Assembly: GCA_900765465.1 (NCBI GenBank)
Contig: CAAFRM010000030.1
Span: forward strand, 1-25,653
Direction: 5' to 3'
Length of the DNA stretch: 25,653 nt
Source of the DNA: an uncultured Prevotella sp.
GTDB taxonomy: Bacteria; Bacteroidota; Bacteroidia; Bacteroidales; Bacteroidaceae
Below the pieces are notes generated by a model. The model worked only from the letters and a program-made list of their open reading frames with translations, was not told the origin of the DNA and ran no database searches. Below are positions 7,162 through 14,519 of this stretch, piece after piece; the stretch's first letter is position 1, and each line of letters begins with the position of its first letter. Position numbers and translations under genes: made by a program.

Positions 7162-8413
7162 ATAGGTTAAGCTTAAACCTTTCCTTAAACATAGCTATCT
7201 CTCTAGCAGGGATTTGAAGTTGAGTAGCTAAACTTTCCCATTGACTAACTGCTGATAAAACCTCTTGGATGATGCATTCAGCTTCCTCCCTCTTAATCAT
7301 ATAGCTTTCGCATGAATCAAGCAGAATATTGATGTCTGCCTTGTTTGAAGATTCATTGATCAGAAGACTCTGATATTCATTGAGAGTAGGATTCATATCA
7401 TAGGCTGGTGATAGAGTCCAGCCTTTTGGTGTAAGCAGAAAGCCATGGTTTCTGAAGTGGTCGTCAGAATTGCCAATGCAAATGTAGAAGGCTACCCTTC
7501 GGTAGAGTTCCTGGAGATTTTTCTCTACGTTGCAGCAACCTTGTAGTATGAAATCAACAATATCGAGATAGCCATAACCACCTTGTGCATTATCTCCATC
7601 CTTTAATCCTAGCAGAGACATGGATGACGCAAAATGGATTCTCTTAGCTTCTGCAGTTCGGTCAAAGCGTTTAGACAGGAGCGTGTGATATTTTCCCAGT
7701 CCTCCCAGTACCCTGGTTTGAGCTACCTGAATACCAGCTTTCTGAGCTAGTAGGTGAGAAAAGTGCTCCCAAAGTCCTGCGTCATAGTCATCTTTTCGAG
7801 CAGGAAACTTAGCTATGCATAGATTGCCATTTTCATCCAATACTCCAGCCTTAGGTCTTGCACCACCCAATGAACTACCTGGTTGGATGAGCTGCGCTAT
7901 CCATTTTTTCTCAGGCAATACATCATTCTCTTCAGATATCTCTACTTCCTGACTGGCATGTACAAGTTCTCTAAGCTCAGTCATGGGCGGTATCTTGAGG
8001 GATGGTGATACATTGATATAATCACCTTCAAATTCCCTTTTAAATCTAAAGCCACCCATTCTGGAGAAGTCATCGATGCCCATGAGGTAATCGAAAGAGG
8101 AAAGTGTTCTGACAGCTCTTTTTTCTTCAGCGGCCTGTATCTGTTCTCTTCTTTTGAGCAATGTTCGTCCCCACCTATCTGGCAAAGCATCAGAAAAACA
8201 TCCGAAAATATCACTTCCTGGCTGGGTATATTGCATGCCTGGGTAGTTGCTGATATCTTCCGAAAGTTGGATTCCAGCATGAACTTTAAGCCAGTTCTCA
8301 TCATATTTAAAGGCGTAGCTGTCAGAGCCGCGCAATTTTTCATAACACAACTCCCCTACTAACTCCGGTCTATCGAGCCAGTTAAAATCAGCGAAAACAA
8401 ACAGTCGTTCCAT
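7160..8413 (-). CDS. hipA: HipA-family serine/threonine kinase toxin
   Basis: The 417-residue product is close to the usual HipA length (about 440). It has the N-terminal HipA subdomain with SDALPDRWGR (about 74-83), the GSSLGGARPKA loop (179-189), an ATP-binding lysine in CIAKFPARK (K202), the catalytic loop NSDDHFRNHGF (D317/D318, N322) and the metal-binding AYDMNPT (D339). All key kinase residues appear present, so it should be active. In characterised systems HipA phosphorylates a translation factor such as glutamyl-tRNA synthetase and causes dormancy; the target here is unknown. It starts 2 nt after the hipB-like stop codon, so the pair is cotranscribed and probably translationally coupled, with the antitoxin made first. 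Confidence 0.9.
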   Translation of the reverse strand: MERLFVFADFNWLDRPELVGELCYEKLRGSDSYAFKYDENWLKVHAGIQLSEDISNYPGMQYTQPGSDIFGCFSDALPDRWGRTLLKRREQIQAAEEKRAVRTLSSFDYLMGIDDFSRMGGFRFKREFEGDYINVSPSLKIPPMTELRELVHASQEVEISEENDVLPEKKWIAQLIQPGSSLGGARPKAGVLDENGNLCIAKFPARKDDYDAGLWEHFSHLLAQKAGIQVAQTRVLGGLGKYHTLLSKRFDRTAEAKRIHFASSMSLLGLKDGDNAQGGYGYLDIVDFILQGCCNVEKNLQELYRRVAFYICIGNSDDHFRNHGFLLTPKGWTLSPAYDMNPTLNEYQSLLINESSNKADINILLDSCESYMIKREEAECIIQEVLSAVSQWESLATQLQIPAREIAMFKERFKLNL

Positions 8414-8415
8414 TT

Positions 8416-8736
8416 CTATCCCTTTTTAGATGCTCGTTGACGATTCTTCAGTTCCAAATCCTGCAATACCCTTCCGAGTTTGTCATCCTTTGCCAGGAGC
8501 AAGATGTCGTCATCCAGCTGAAGAGCATAGAGTACACGAAGGTAGATTCCGATGGATACCGTTGGTAATCCCTTCTCCACCTTGCAAAGTGTCACTTCTG
8601 AGCATGTTGCCCTTTCTGCAACTTGAGCCATACTCAGGTTGCGGCGTAATCGGGCAAGCTTAATCTGCTCACCCACGATTTCCATTTTTTGAATCAACTT
8701 CCTTGGAAGTTTATTTGCCATTGTATTCTTTGCCAT
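8416..8736 (-). CDS. hipB: HipB-like Xre-family antitoxin
   Basis: This is a 106-residue protein from the ATG at 8736. A longer frame from a TTG at 8763 is rejected because it would start inside the -7 box. A helix-turn-helix of the Xre/HTH_3 type spans roughly residues 19-75 (IKLARLRRNLSMAQVAERAT, then SEVTLCKVEKG). The tail is lysine/arginine-rich. By family knowledge it neutralises HipA and represses its own promoter. It directly precedes hipA with a 2-nt gap. The gene symbol is by analogy with the pair. Confidence 0.85.
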   Translation of the reverse strand: MAKNTMANKLPRKLIQKMEIVGEQIKLARLRRNLSMAQVAERATCSEVTLCKVEKGLPTVSIGIYLRVLYALQLDDDILLLAKDDKLGRVLQDLELKNRQRASKKG

Positions 8737-8760
8737 AGCTTTAATCTTAATTATGATATG

Positions 8761-8768
8761 CAAAAATA
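8761..8768 (-). promoter_or_regulatory. -7 box of the hipBA promoter
   Basis: On the minus strand this reads TATTTTTG, a match to TAnnTTTG, with transcription expected near 8755 and the start codon at 8736. No clear -33 TTG is seen at the usual distance. Confidence 0.5.
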
Positions 8769-8882
8769 CATAATTTACTTCATTATAAGAAGGGTTATCA
8801 AGTTTTTTAAGAATTATTTATATCCAAACACTCAACAACCGTTAAAAGCACCCGCCAAATCATCACTTTTCTCCCCAAACTC

Positions 8883-8913
8883 TTGCATAACTCAAATAAA
8901 AGTCGTACCTTTG
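8883..8913 (+). promoter_or_regulatory. Strong promoter for a short transcript
   Basis: TTGC (8883-8886), a 19-bp gap and TACCTTTG (8906-8913) form one of the best promoter matches in the window. Transcription should start near 8919. No conventional gene follows on this strand before a strong terminator at 9097-9140. Confidence 0.65.
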
Positions 8914-8943
8914 CACCGTCAGTCCTCGCCAAGCCTCTTAACA

Positions 8944-9045
8944 ATGCTCAAATCGTGCGAGGCGTTTTTTATTTATGGCACATCTTATGGAGCACCCGAT
9001 GACGAAGACTGGGACTGTCGAAAAAAGAAAAGATGGGCTAACTAG
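8944..9045 (+). CDS. Possible 33-residue small protein
   Basis: The ATG at 8944 lies 25 nt after the predicted transcription start. The product begins MLKSCEAFFIYGTSYGAPDD and ends with a basic KKKRWAN tail. I recognise no domain. A second overlapping frame (8975-9160) is also open and ends in the terminator region; at most one is likely to be real. Confidence 0.25.
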   Translation: MLKSCEAFFIYGTSYGAPDDEDWDCRKKKRWAN

Positions 9046-9096
9046 AATTTATGCGCAGCCACACACTTTTGCTGGTGAACCAAGAGAGCGAATAAA

Positions 9097-9140
9097 GAAG
9101 GGCGTGCATAAACCCAAGTCCTGCACGCCCTTCTCTTTTT
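9097..9140 (+). terminator. Intrinsic terminator, 12-bp GC-rich stem
   Basis: GAAGGGCGTGCA (9097-9108) and TGCACGCCCTTC (9122-9133) pair perfectly around a 13-base loop and are followed by TCTTTTT. It ends the plus-strand short transcript. It may also stop the convergent lipoprotein gene, though the T-run on that strand is weaker. Confidence 0.8.
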
Positions 9141-9152
9141 CACCATCAATCA

Positions 9153-9587
9153 TTAATTAGAATGGCTATCCTTTTTGATACCTTTCACTTTAACACCCCA
9201 ACCTACAACCTTTGTTACTGAAGTATTGTAAAGTCCGAAGAAATAGCTATGCTTCTCTTTCTCAAACTGAGGCTCTAAGATGATATCAACCCCAGAAGAC
9301 TCCTTGGCACGATAAAGAGCCTGCGCCTCACGCTTATCAAGTCCACGATAACGATTTGAACACTTCAAGGTCTTATTACCATTATGAGTTAAAGAAATAC
9401 CAAAAAGTGACTGTGTCTCCACAACACCCTCTACTTTCTTTGCACCTGCATAATCCAAATCAGCCTCAACATAAGTATTGATGTTATTTCCCAATACTCC
9501 CATAACAGGAGCTGTGTTCTGATAAGAAGCACAACTCGTAACAAACAAAGAAGCCAAGAAAGCTCCCAAAACTACATTTTTTTTCAT
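9153..9587 (-). CDS. Small lipoprotein of unknown function
   Basis: The 144-residue product has a lipoprotein signal peptide with lipobox FVTSC (Cys at about residue 19), so it is probably anchored in the outer or inner membrane after cleavage. The mature part contains VEADLDYAGAKKVEG and then SGVDIILEPQFE and a VVGWGVKVKGIKK end. This resembles small Bacteroidota lipoproteins that carry a beta-rich repeat with a VEP-type motif, but I cannot name the family. It is monocistronic, with its own good promoter and a terminator just past its stop. Confidence 0.75.
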   Translation of the reverse strand: MKKNVVLGAFLASLFVTSCASYQNTAPVMGVLGNNINTYVEADLDYAGAKKVEGVVETQSLFGISLTHNGNKTLKCSNRYRGLDKREAQALYRAKESSGVDIILEPQFEKEKHSYFFGLYNTSVTKVVGWGVKVKGIKKDSHSN

Positions 9588-9642
9588 ATCGTCTTAAGTT
9601 AAATGAAACATACCTACCAGCATTTACTGATAATATCAAGTG

Positions 9643-9673
9643 CAAAGATAACAAAAAAATATCATTCCTGCAA
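9643..9673 (-). promoter_or_regulatory. Promoter of the small lipoprotein gene
   Basis: On the minus strand TTGC (complement of 9670-9673), 19 bp and TATCTTTG (complement of 9643-9650) match consensus. The leader is about 50 nt. Confidence 0.75.
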
Positions 9674-9877
9674 CCCCCAAAATGCTGCAATATACCTGTT
9701 TGTATCCATGAAGTGATTATTAGGCTAAACTTTATGTTTATTCGATGTCATTTTTTTATTCGTTTATACCAAAAGGACTAAAATGCAAAAAGTTGAAGGT
9801 GTGTCATAAATCCATGATGCACCCTTTTATGTGATATTCTTATGCATAAGACAAAGTGACTAACTTTTAGCAAAATA

Positions 9878-9993
9878 TGTAAAATAAGGCATTCAGAACA
9901 CCCAAAAACTTGTAAAATAAGGCATTCTAAACACACCGAAATATGTAAAATAAGGCATTCTGTAGAGTTAAAAACTTGTAAAATAAGGCATTC
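9878..9993 (+). repeat. Four direct repeats at exact 33-bp spacing
   Basis: The 17-mer TGTAAAATAAGGCATTC occurs at 9878, 9911, 9944 and 9977, identical each time and exactly 33 bp apart. The 16-bp spacers differ but end alternately in AAATA (before copies 1 and 3) and AAACT (before copies 2 and 4), so there is a 66-bp higher-order pattern. The last copy covers the place where the -33 box of the following ATPase gene should be. It looks like an iterated protein-binding site. Confidence 0.9.
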
Positions 9994-10008
9994 TTCATAT
10001 TTTTTTCT

Positions 10009-10016
10009 TATCTTTG
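10009..10016 (+). promoter_or_regulatory. -7 box of the third ATPase gene
   Basis: TATCTTTG lies 22 bp upstream of the ATG. No TTG is present 19-20 bp further up; that position falls in the fourth 33-bp-spaced repeat. The promoter may therefore depend on a protein bound to the repeats. Confidence 0.6.
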
Positions 10017-10038
10017 CCATCGAAAAGTAAGAGCTATT

Positions 10039-11328
10039 ATGTTAGATAAGAGAAACTTAGAGCAGATTCTTTCTGACCAACAGGAAGAATTGGATATACG
10101 TAGGGGCGAAACTTTGTGTCATCGACCAGAGGAAGCGCTCATCGACTTGAGCAGTACACAGGCTCAAGTAGTGATTGGTGTGCGCCGCAGCGGTAAGTCA
10201 ACTCTATGCTTCCAGGCATTGGAGAAGGCTGGTGTGAAATATGCCTATGTAGACTTTGACGATGAGCGGTTGGCTAAAATCCAGGCTGAAGATTTGAACG
10301 ACATTCTGGAAGTATTGTATAAGATATATGGTGACTTCAATTATCTTTTCCTTGATGAAATACAGAACATCGAGGGCTGGCATCTCTTCGTGAACCGCAT
10401 GCTTCGCAAGCGAATGCATGTTATCGTAACTGGCTCTAATGCCAAACTTCTGAGCAGCGACTTGGCTACTCATCTCTCAGGACGCAGCAAGGAAATACCT
10501 CTATATCCATTCTCCTTTTATGAGTATTGTATGATGAAGGAGGTGGATACGGAAGGAATGAGCACCAAAAAACAGGCATTCAGAAGAGCTGCCTTTGATG
10601 ATTATCTGAAGCTGGGTGGGTTTCCTGAGCTCCACATTATCGGCGAACACCAAACCTATGTAAAGAATCTGGTAAGCAATATCCTGCAAAGAGATATTGA
10701 ACAGCGTTTCAAGATTACCTATCAAGCCACCTTCGAGCAGCTGGCTCATCATCTGCTCAATGTGGCTCCGGTCATCGTATCTTCTTCGGAACTATCAGCC
10801 ACATTGGGGGTAAAATCGGAACATACCATCAGAAATTATATCGGATATTTGAAGCAGGCTTATCTGCTGATGGGGCTTCAGAAGTATTCTGCCAAGAGCA
10901 AGATGAGGATAACTCAAGAGAAGGTGTATCCAATAGATGTTTCTTTGATGGATCAGCGAGATAATGCACTAGCAGGAGAGAATCTGGGATGGAGACTGGA
11001 AACCATCGTTTATCTGCAATTGGTAAGAACTTATAAACCTTTGGGGTATGATATCTATTACCTGAGCGACCGTTCTGGAGAATGCGATTTCGTGGTTTGC
11101 AAAAACAACCAAGTGAAACAAGCTATTCAGGTATCGTATGATATTTCTTCGCCCAAAACTCGCAAACGAGAGATAGATGGCTTACTCCTGGCTCATAAAA
11201 AGACGAAATGCACCAACCTGCTGTTGCTCACAGACCATGAGTATAGTCAAATTACAGAAAATAAGGTTGACATCAAGATACAACCAGTATATGATTGGGT
11301 ATTAGAAATAGGAAAGAGAAAAGAGTGA
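10039..11328 (+). CDS. AAA_14 / DUF4143 ATPase
   Basis: The 429-residue product has Walker A GVRRSGKST (about 47-55), Walker B YLFLDEIQN (102-110), a sensor-like VTGSNAKLLS (130-139), the PLYPFSFYEY segment, a helical and winged-helix-like middle, and C-terminal DUF4143. The nuclease-like core looks degenerate: GECDF supplies the acidic residue (D350), but the usual E-x-K position reads Q364-x-S366. The ATPase half therefore seems intact while nuclease activity is doubtful, unlike the two other ATPases in this window. The function of the family is not settled. It stands alone, with iterated repeats upstream and a double palindrome and terminator downstream. Confidence 0.9.
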   Translation: MLDKRNLEQILSDQQEELDIRRGETLCHRPEEALIDLSSTQAQVVIGVRRSGKSTLCFQALEKAGVKYAYVDFDDERLAKIQAEDLNDILEVLYKIYGDFNYLFLDEIQNIEGWHLFVNRMLRKRMHVIVTGSNAKLLSSDLATHLSGRSKEIPLYPFSFYEYCMMKEVDTEGMSTKKQAFRRAAFDDYLKLGGFPELHIIGEHQTYVKNLVSNILQRDIEQRFKITYQATFEQLAHHLLNVAPVIVSSSELSATLGVKSEHTIRNYIGYLKQAYLLMGLQKYSAKSKMRITQEKVYPIDVSLMDQRDNALAGENLGWRLETIVYLQLVRTYKPLGYDIYYLSDRSGECDFVVCKNNQVKQAIQVSYDISSPKTRKREIDGLLLAHKKTKCTNLLLLTDHEYSQITENKVDIKIQPVYDWVLEIGKRKE

Positions 11329-11342
11329 ATTGGACATGAAAG

Positions 11343-11402
11343 TTTTTATTCGCTACCACCGAATAAAATTAAGCATTTTTATTCGGTGGTAGCGAATAAA
11401 AA
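11343..11402. repeat. Nested double palindrome after the ATPase gene
   Basis: Two perfect 26-bp arms (11343-11368 and 11377-11402) flank an 8-base centre. Each arm is itself a hairpin: TTTTATTCG, a 7-base core, CGAATAAAA, with the core reading CTACCAC on the left and GTGGTAG on the right. It begins 14 bp after the stop codon. Confidence 0.9.
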
Positions 11403-11450
11403 TGCTATTTGAAAGAATATTGGAGTAAAGATTTTCTTGGATAAAGAAAA

Positions 11451-11490
11451 CGACGAAACGCATTATCTGCATTTCGTCGCTTCCTTTTTT
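11451..11490 (+). terminator. Intrinsic terminator between convergent genes
   Basis: CGACGAAACGCA (11451-11462) and TGCATTTCGTCG (11468-11479) pair with one mismatch around TTATC, and a six-T run ends at 11490. It should end ATPase transcription and could act on the convergent DUF4249 operon too. Confidence 0.75.
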
Positions 11491-11551
11491 ATAAGTCTAT
11501 CAGATTCCAGAAGAATCTAAAACATTAAAAATCAACAGGTCCTTTTCCCCT

Positions 11552-12400
11552 TCATTCCCCCACCATAATCTTCACTTCATAAAAGCTGGAGCCGTAGCCT
11601 TGCCAATAGCCCAAAGCACCATGCACATTCGACTTCAGATTGGTATTCACTGGCATCAGGGGGATTCTGGACAATGCCAGCATATCCTCGAAACTGCGCC
11701 AGAAGGCATAGCCCTCATCGGTTAAGGTGGATAACTTTACCCTTACTACCTCATCCTTCTTGAAAAAAGGAGTGAAATTCTTCTGCAGATTATCCCTGCC
11801 ACGCTTCACGGACAACTTGCCATCCTCTCCTATCATCCCATCATCAAAAAGACCCAACTCTGCTGACAACATTTCCCTTTGCTTACCAACCACCTGCGTA
11901 AAAAGCTTGCACTTTCCACGATAAGAAGTATAAGCATAAAGTTGGAAAAGACTGTCCACATCCGTAGGCTCTACACGAAATGAATCTATCTTTGCCGACA
12001 CAGGTATGCGGGTTCTGGCTTCAGCCACCTTGCCATCCGAAGCCTCAACCCGCAAGCTGTACTCCCTGCCCTCCTCGCCACGCATATCATAAGTGGTATA
12101 TATAAAAGGTGGAAAATACTTTTTATCATATCGCCCCGCCAATACCTCTGTTCTCTCGCCATCAGAAATGGTGACCTTTGCCCAACGGTCCATATAACGG
12201 GAAAGACTATCCAGCGACAACGCATCATCACACAACGGTATCGTGCGGGTCAACTTAACCACAGGGAAGCCACCTGCATCTATCCACCCCTCAACCACCA
12301 ATTGCGACTGGCTGGAAGTGGAAACATCCTGACTGCATCCTCCCAACAGAAAAGATAAAGACAAGACTATCATGGCGATGTAACTGTGACTGATTTTCAT
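11552..12400 (-). CDS. DUF4249 lipoprotein
   Basis: The 282-residue product has a signal peptide with lipobox LLGGC (Cys at about 22), then the family's characteristic LVVEGWIDAGGFPVVKLTRT opening, an Ig-like TRIPVSAKIDSF segment and a C-terminal WQGYGSSFYEV end. DUF4249 proteins are Bacteroidota surface lipoproteins encoded next to TonB-dependent receptors and are thought to be accessory binding proteins; no ligand is established. The start is 11 bp after the receptor's stop, so the two are cotranscribed. Confidence 0.85.
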   Translation of the reverse strand: MKISHSYIAMIVLSLSFLLGGCSQDVSTSSQSQLVVEGWIDAGGFPVVKLTRTIPLCDDALSLDSLSRYMDRWAKVTISDGERTEVLAGRYDKKYFPPFIYTTYDMRGEEGREYSLRVEASDGKVAEARTRIPVSAKIDSFRVEPTDVDSLFQLYAYTSYRGKCKLFTQVVGKQREMLSAELGLFDDGMIGEDGKLSVKRGRDNLQKNFTPFFKKDEVVRVKLSTLTDEGYAFWRSFEDMLALSRIPLMPVNTNLKSNVHGALGYWQGYGSSFYEVKIMVGE

Positions 12401-12411
12401 AACCGAATTGA

Positions 12412-14478
12412 TTAAAATTTATAATAATAATTGATGGATGGCATAATGGGCATCAGGAACTTGAAAGAACCATATCTCACGTGATTATCATACACCTTGA
12501 TACGGTAGAACAAATCGTTTCCATGCAGGGTTGCATTGTAAAGAGAGAAATTAATGCCACTGCGACGGGTGCCCCTGGCAATGAAATCATAACTCAACGA
12601 CAAATCGAGTCGCATATAAGGGCTTACCCTGTTTCCATTGTGAGGTCCATACTCCGTAACGATATTACCCGACATCAGATAGGCGTAATTCACTTTTGTA
12701 TAAGGAGTTCCGGATGCCAGAACATAGGTTGCCCCTAAATTGAGACGGCGGTTAATGCGATAAGTAGCCACGGCATTCAGTTCATAAATACGTTCATGTC
12801 CGGCAGGATACCATCCCTGATATTGTGCGCCATTAAACTTTCGCATGGCTCTTCCCAGGGAAGCGCTCAACCATCCCGTGAGTTTTCCCCTTCTCTTTTC
12901 GAGAAGAAGATTCAAGCCATAGTTGTAGCCCTTGCCATGCAACAGGGATCCATCAAAGGAATAAGAAGAGAAGAGTATGTCAAACATGTTGCTGCTATTC
13001 TCCATCTGGTGCTTCAGCCATTTATAGTAAGTTTCAACACTCAACCGATATTCCTTCTCGGCAAACCAGAACTCTCCCTGCAGGGCTACGTGATAGGCAT
13101 ACTGCGGACGATGGTCCGCATCGGCAGCAAACCAGAATTCCGTAGGAAGTCCTGCTGAAGAAAAACCTGTCTGGAAAAAATATTGGTTCCGGATACCCAG
13201 ATTGAGGTTCAGCTTTGCCGATGGCGACAGATTGTAATCAAACTTAAGATGAGGCATCACCCGATAGTAGGATTTCTGACAATGATACCCCGAAGCCCTT
13301 GTTCCCAGTTCCATCAGGAGCTTTTCACCCAAAGGTTGGCAATACTGCAGATAAGCACTGGTTTCCATCGCATTCTGGCGCTGTGTATCAGACTGATAAT
13401 TAGCCAGATTACCCGATATTTCGACATTTTGCGGCAACAATTGATGGCGAATCACTTCAGCACCCATCTTCCATCTTCCCCAGGAAAGATTTCCCTTATA
13501 TCCCAAGTCGAAGATATAGGAACGCATTCCTACCTGGAAGGAATATTCATCGATGTTCAGGCGATTGGCGTAGCGGGAATAATATACCGTCTGCTCCATC
13601 GTCCAATCACTCTTTCCTTCATCCGAAGTTTCCTTCGAGCGCGAATACCAATGGAGTGCTGCCATCGTATTATCCCATTTCAGTTTGCCCAGCAAGCCAT
13701 GACTTGCCTGCCCCAATTTCATGTTATCAAATCCCCAGTAGCCCTCCAGTTTCAACACATTGGCATCATCAATCTGGGTGATATAAGAGAGATTATAATC
13801 GGAGAAATCATACTTCACTTCATCGCCATCTACCTCAAGCCACTTGGAATAAAGCAGATTGAGATAGGCGGAACGAGCTGAAAGCAAAAGCAGGGAGCGT
13901 CTGCCAAGAGGCAAGCGAAGAGTACCCTGCGAAGACATCGGACCTACCGACAGTTCACCATGTGTACCACCCGCCGAAAGACTATCTTCTGCCCCAAACC
14001 AAGTAGGGGTCAACATATCCACGCTACCCCCAAGCCTATTGGGAAAAGAAGCGGAAGCAGGAGATTTCAGCAGACTCATCTCGTTGAAATGTCCGGCATT
14101 GAAGATGGAGAAGAAACCCAGCAGATGTGCCGCATTATAAATAGGTACACCGCCGAGGGAAACAAAATTATGGGAATTATCGCATCCCTGGATATGCAGA
14201 CCGGCATCATATTCAGAATTGGTCTGTACCCCAGGCAAGAGTTGGGCATAATGCATAGGGTCGGCATTGCCCAGAATATGAGGCATATCATCCATGAGCT
14301 GCATGTTGATGATGCTGGCACCCTCTATCTCCCTCAACTGAGAGCGAAGGCGCTTGCCCCGAATCTCCACATCCTGAAGTCCATAATGATTGAGCGTGTC
14401 AGTCAATTCAGCCGACACGCCCTTGAATATGCAGAATGCTACATAAATAAATATGCAGAAAACTCTTTTCACTATCAA
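12412..14478 (-). CDS. TonB-dependent outer-membrane receptor
   Basis: The product has 688 residues with an N-terminal signal peptide (about 1-23). A plug domain follows at about 45-165, including PGVQTNSEYDAGLHIQG, a VSLGGVPIYNA stretch and NRLGGSVDM. The rest is a beta-barrel rich in alternating aromatic strands, ending in tyrosines and a final Phe as expected for outer-membrane insertion. It lacks the N-terminal carboxypeptidase-regulatory-like domain of SusC proteins and is short for that class, so I call it a plain TonB-dependent receptor. The partner is DUF4249 rather than SusD. The substrate cannot be inferred. It lies 41 bp after an upstream lipoprotein gene. Confidence 0.85.
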   Translation of the reverse strand: MIVKRVFCIFIYVAFCIFKGVSAELTDTLNHYGLQDVEIRGKRLRSQLREIEGASIINMQLMDDMPHILGNADPMHYAQLLPGVQTNSEYDAGLHIQGCDNSHNFVSLGGVPIYNAAHLLGFFSIFNAGHFNEMSLLKSPASASFPNRLGGSVDMLTPTWFGAEDSLSAGGTHGELSVGPMSSQGTLRLPLGRRSLLLLSARSAYLNLLYSKWLEVDGDEVKYDFSDYNLSYITQIDDANVLKLEGYWGFDNMKLGQASHGLLGKLKWDNTMAALHWYSRSKETSDEGKSDWTMEQTVYYSRYANRLNIDEYSFQVGMRSYIFDLGYKGNLSWGRWKMGAEVIRHQLLPQNVEISGNLANYQSDTQRQNAMETSAYLQYCQPLGEKLLMELGTRASGYHCQKSYYRVMPHLKFDYNLSPSAKLNLNLGIRNQYFFQTGFSSAGLPTEFWFAADADHRPQYAYHVALQGEFWFAEKEYRLSVETYYKWLKHQMENSSNMFDILFSSYSFDGSLLHGKGYNYGLNLLLEKRRGKLTGWLSASLGRAMRKFNGAQYQGWYPAGHERIYELNAVATYRINRRLNLGATYVLASGTPYTKVNYAYLMSGNIVTEYGPHNGNRVSPYMRLDLSLSYDFIARGTRRSGINFSLYNATLHGNDLFYRIKVYDNHVRYGSFKFLMPIMPSINYYYKF

Positions 14479-14519
14479 ATAATTCCCTGATAATTCAACA
14501 ATAGAAATAATGAATTCTC

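Larger units (their letters stand above)
8919..9140 (+). ncRNA. Candidate short transcript (sRNA or small-ORF mRNA, about 220 nt)
   Basis: The limits are set by the predicted start site and a strong intrinsic terminator. Near the 5' end, CCTCGC (8924-8929) can pair with GCGAGG (8957-8962), and GCCTC (8933-8937) can pair with GAGGC (8959-8963). Both use the same 3' strand, which is followed by six T residues (8965-8970), so the leader could form an early terminator in two mutually exclusive ways. I cannot match it to tmRNA, RNase P RNA, SRP RNA or a riboswitch. It may code for a small protein instead. Confidence 0.35.

Noticed and set aside
6939..7217. 92-codon plus-strand ORF starting in repeat copy B
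   Set aside because: The ATG lies inside the -33 box of the promoter and the ORF runs into the antisense of hipA. Only the middle has protein similarity, so it is described as a gene fragment.
9878..9993. Possible small CRISPR array
   Set aside because: The repeat is only 17 bp, the spacers are 16 bp and partly alike, there are four units, and no cas genes are present. An iterated binding site fits better.
9778..10020. Minus-strand 80-codon frame with a repeated ECLILQ peptide every 11 residues
   Set aside because: The periodic peptide is simply the translation of the 33-bp DNA repeats (33 is a multiple of 3). It has no promoter, it overlaps the ATPase promoter, and it looks like a by-product.
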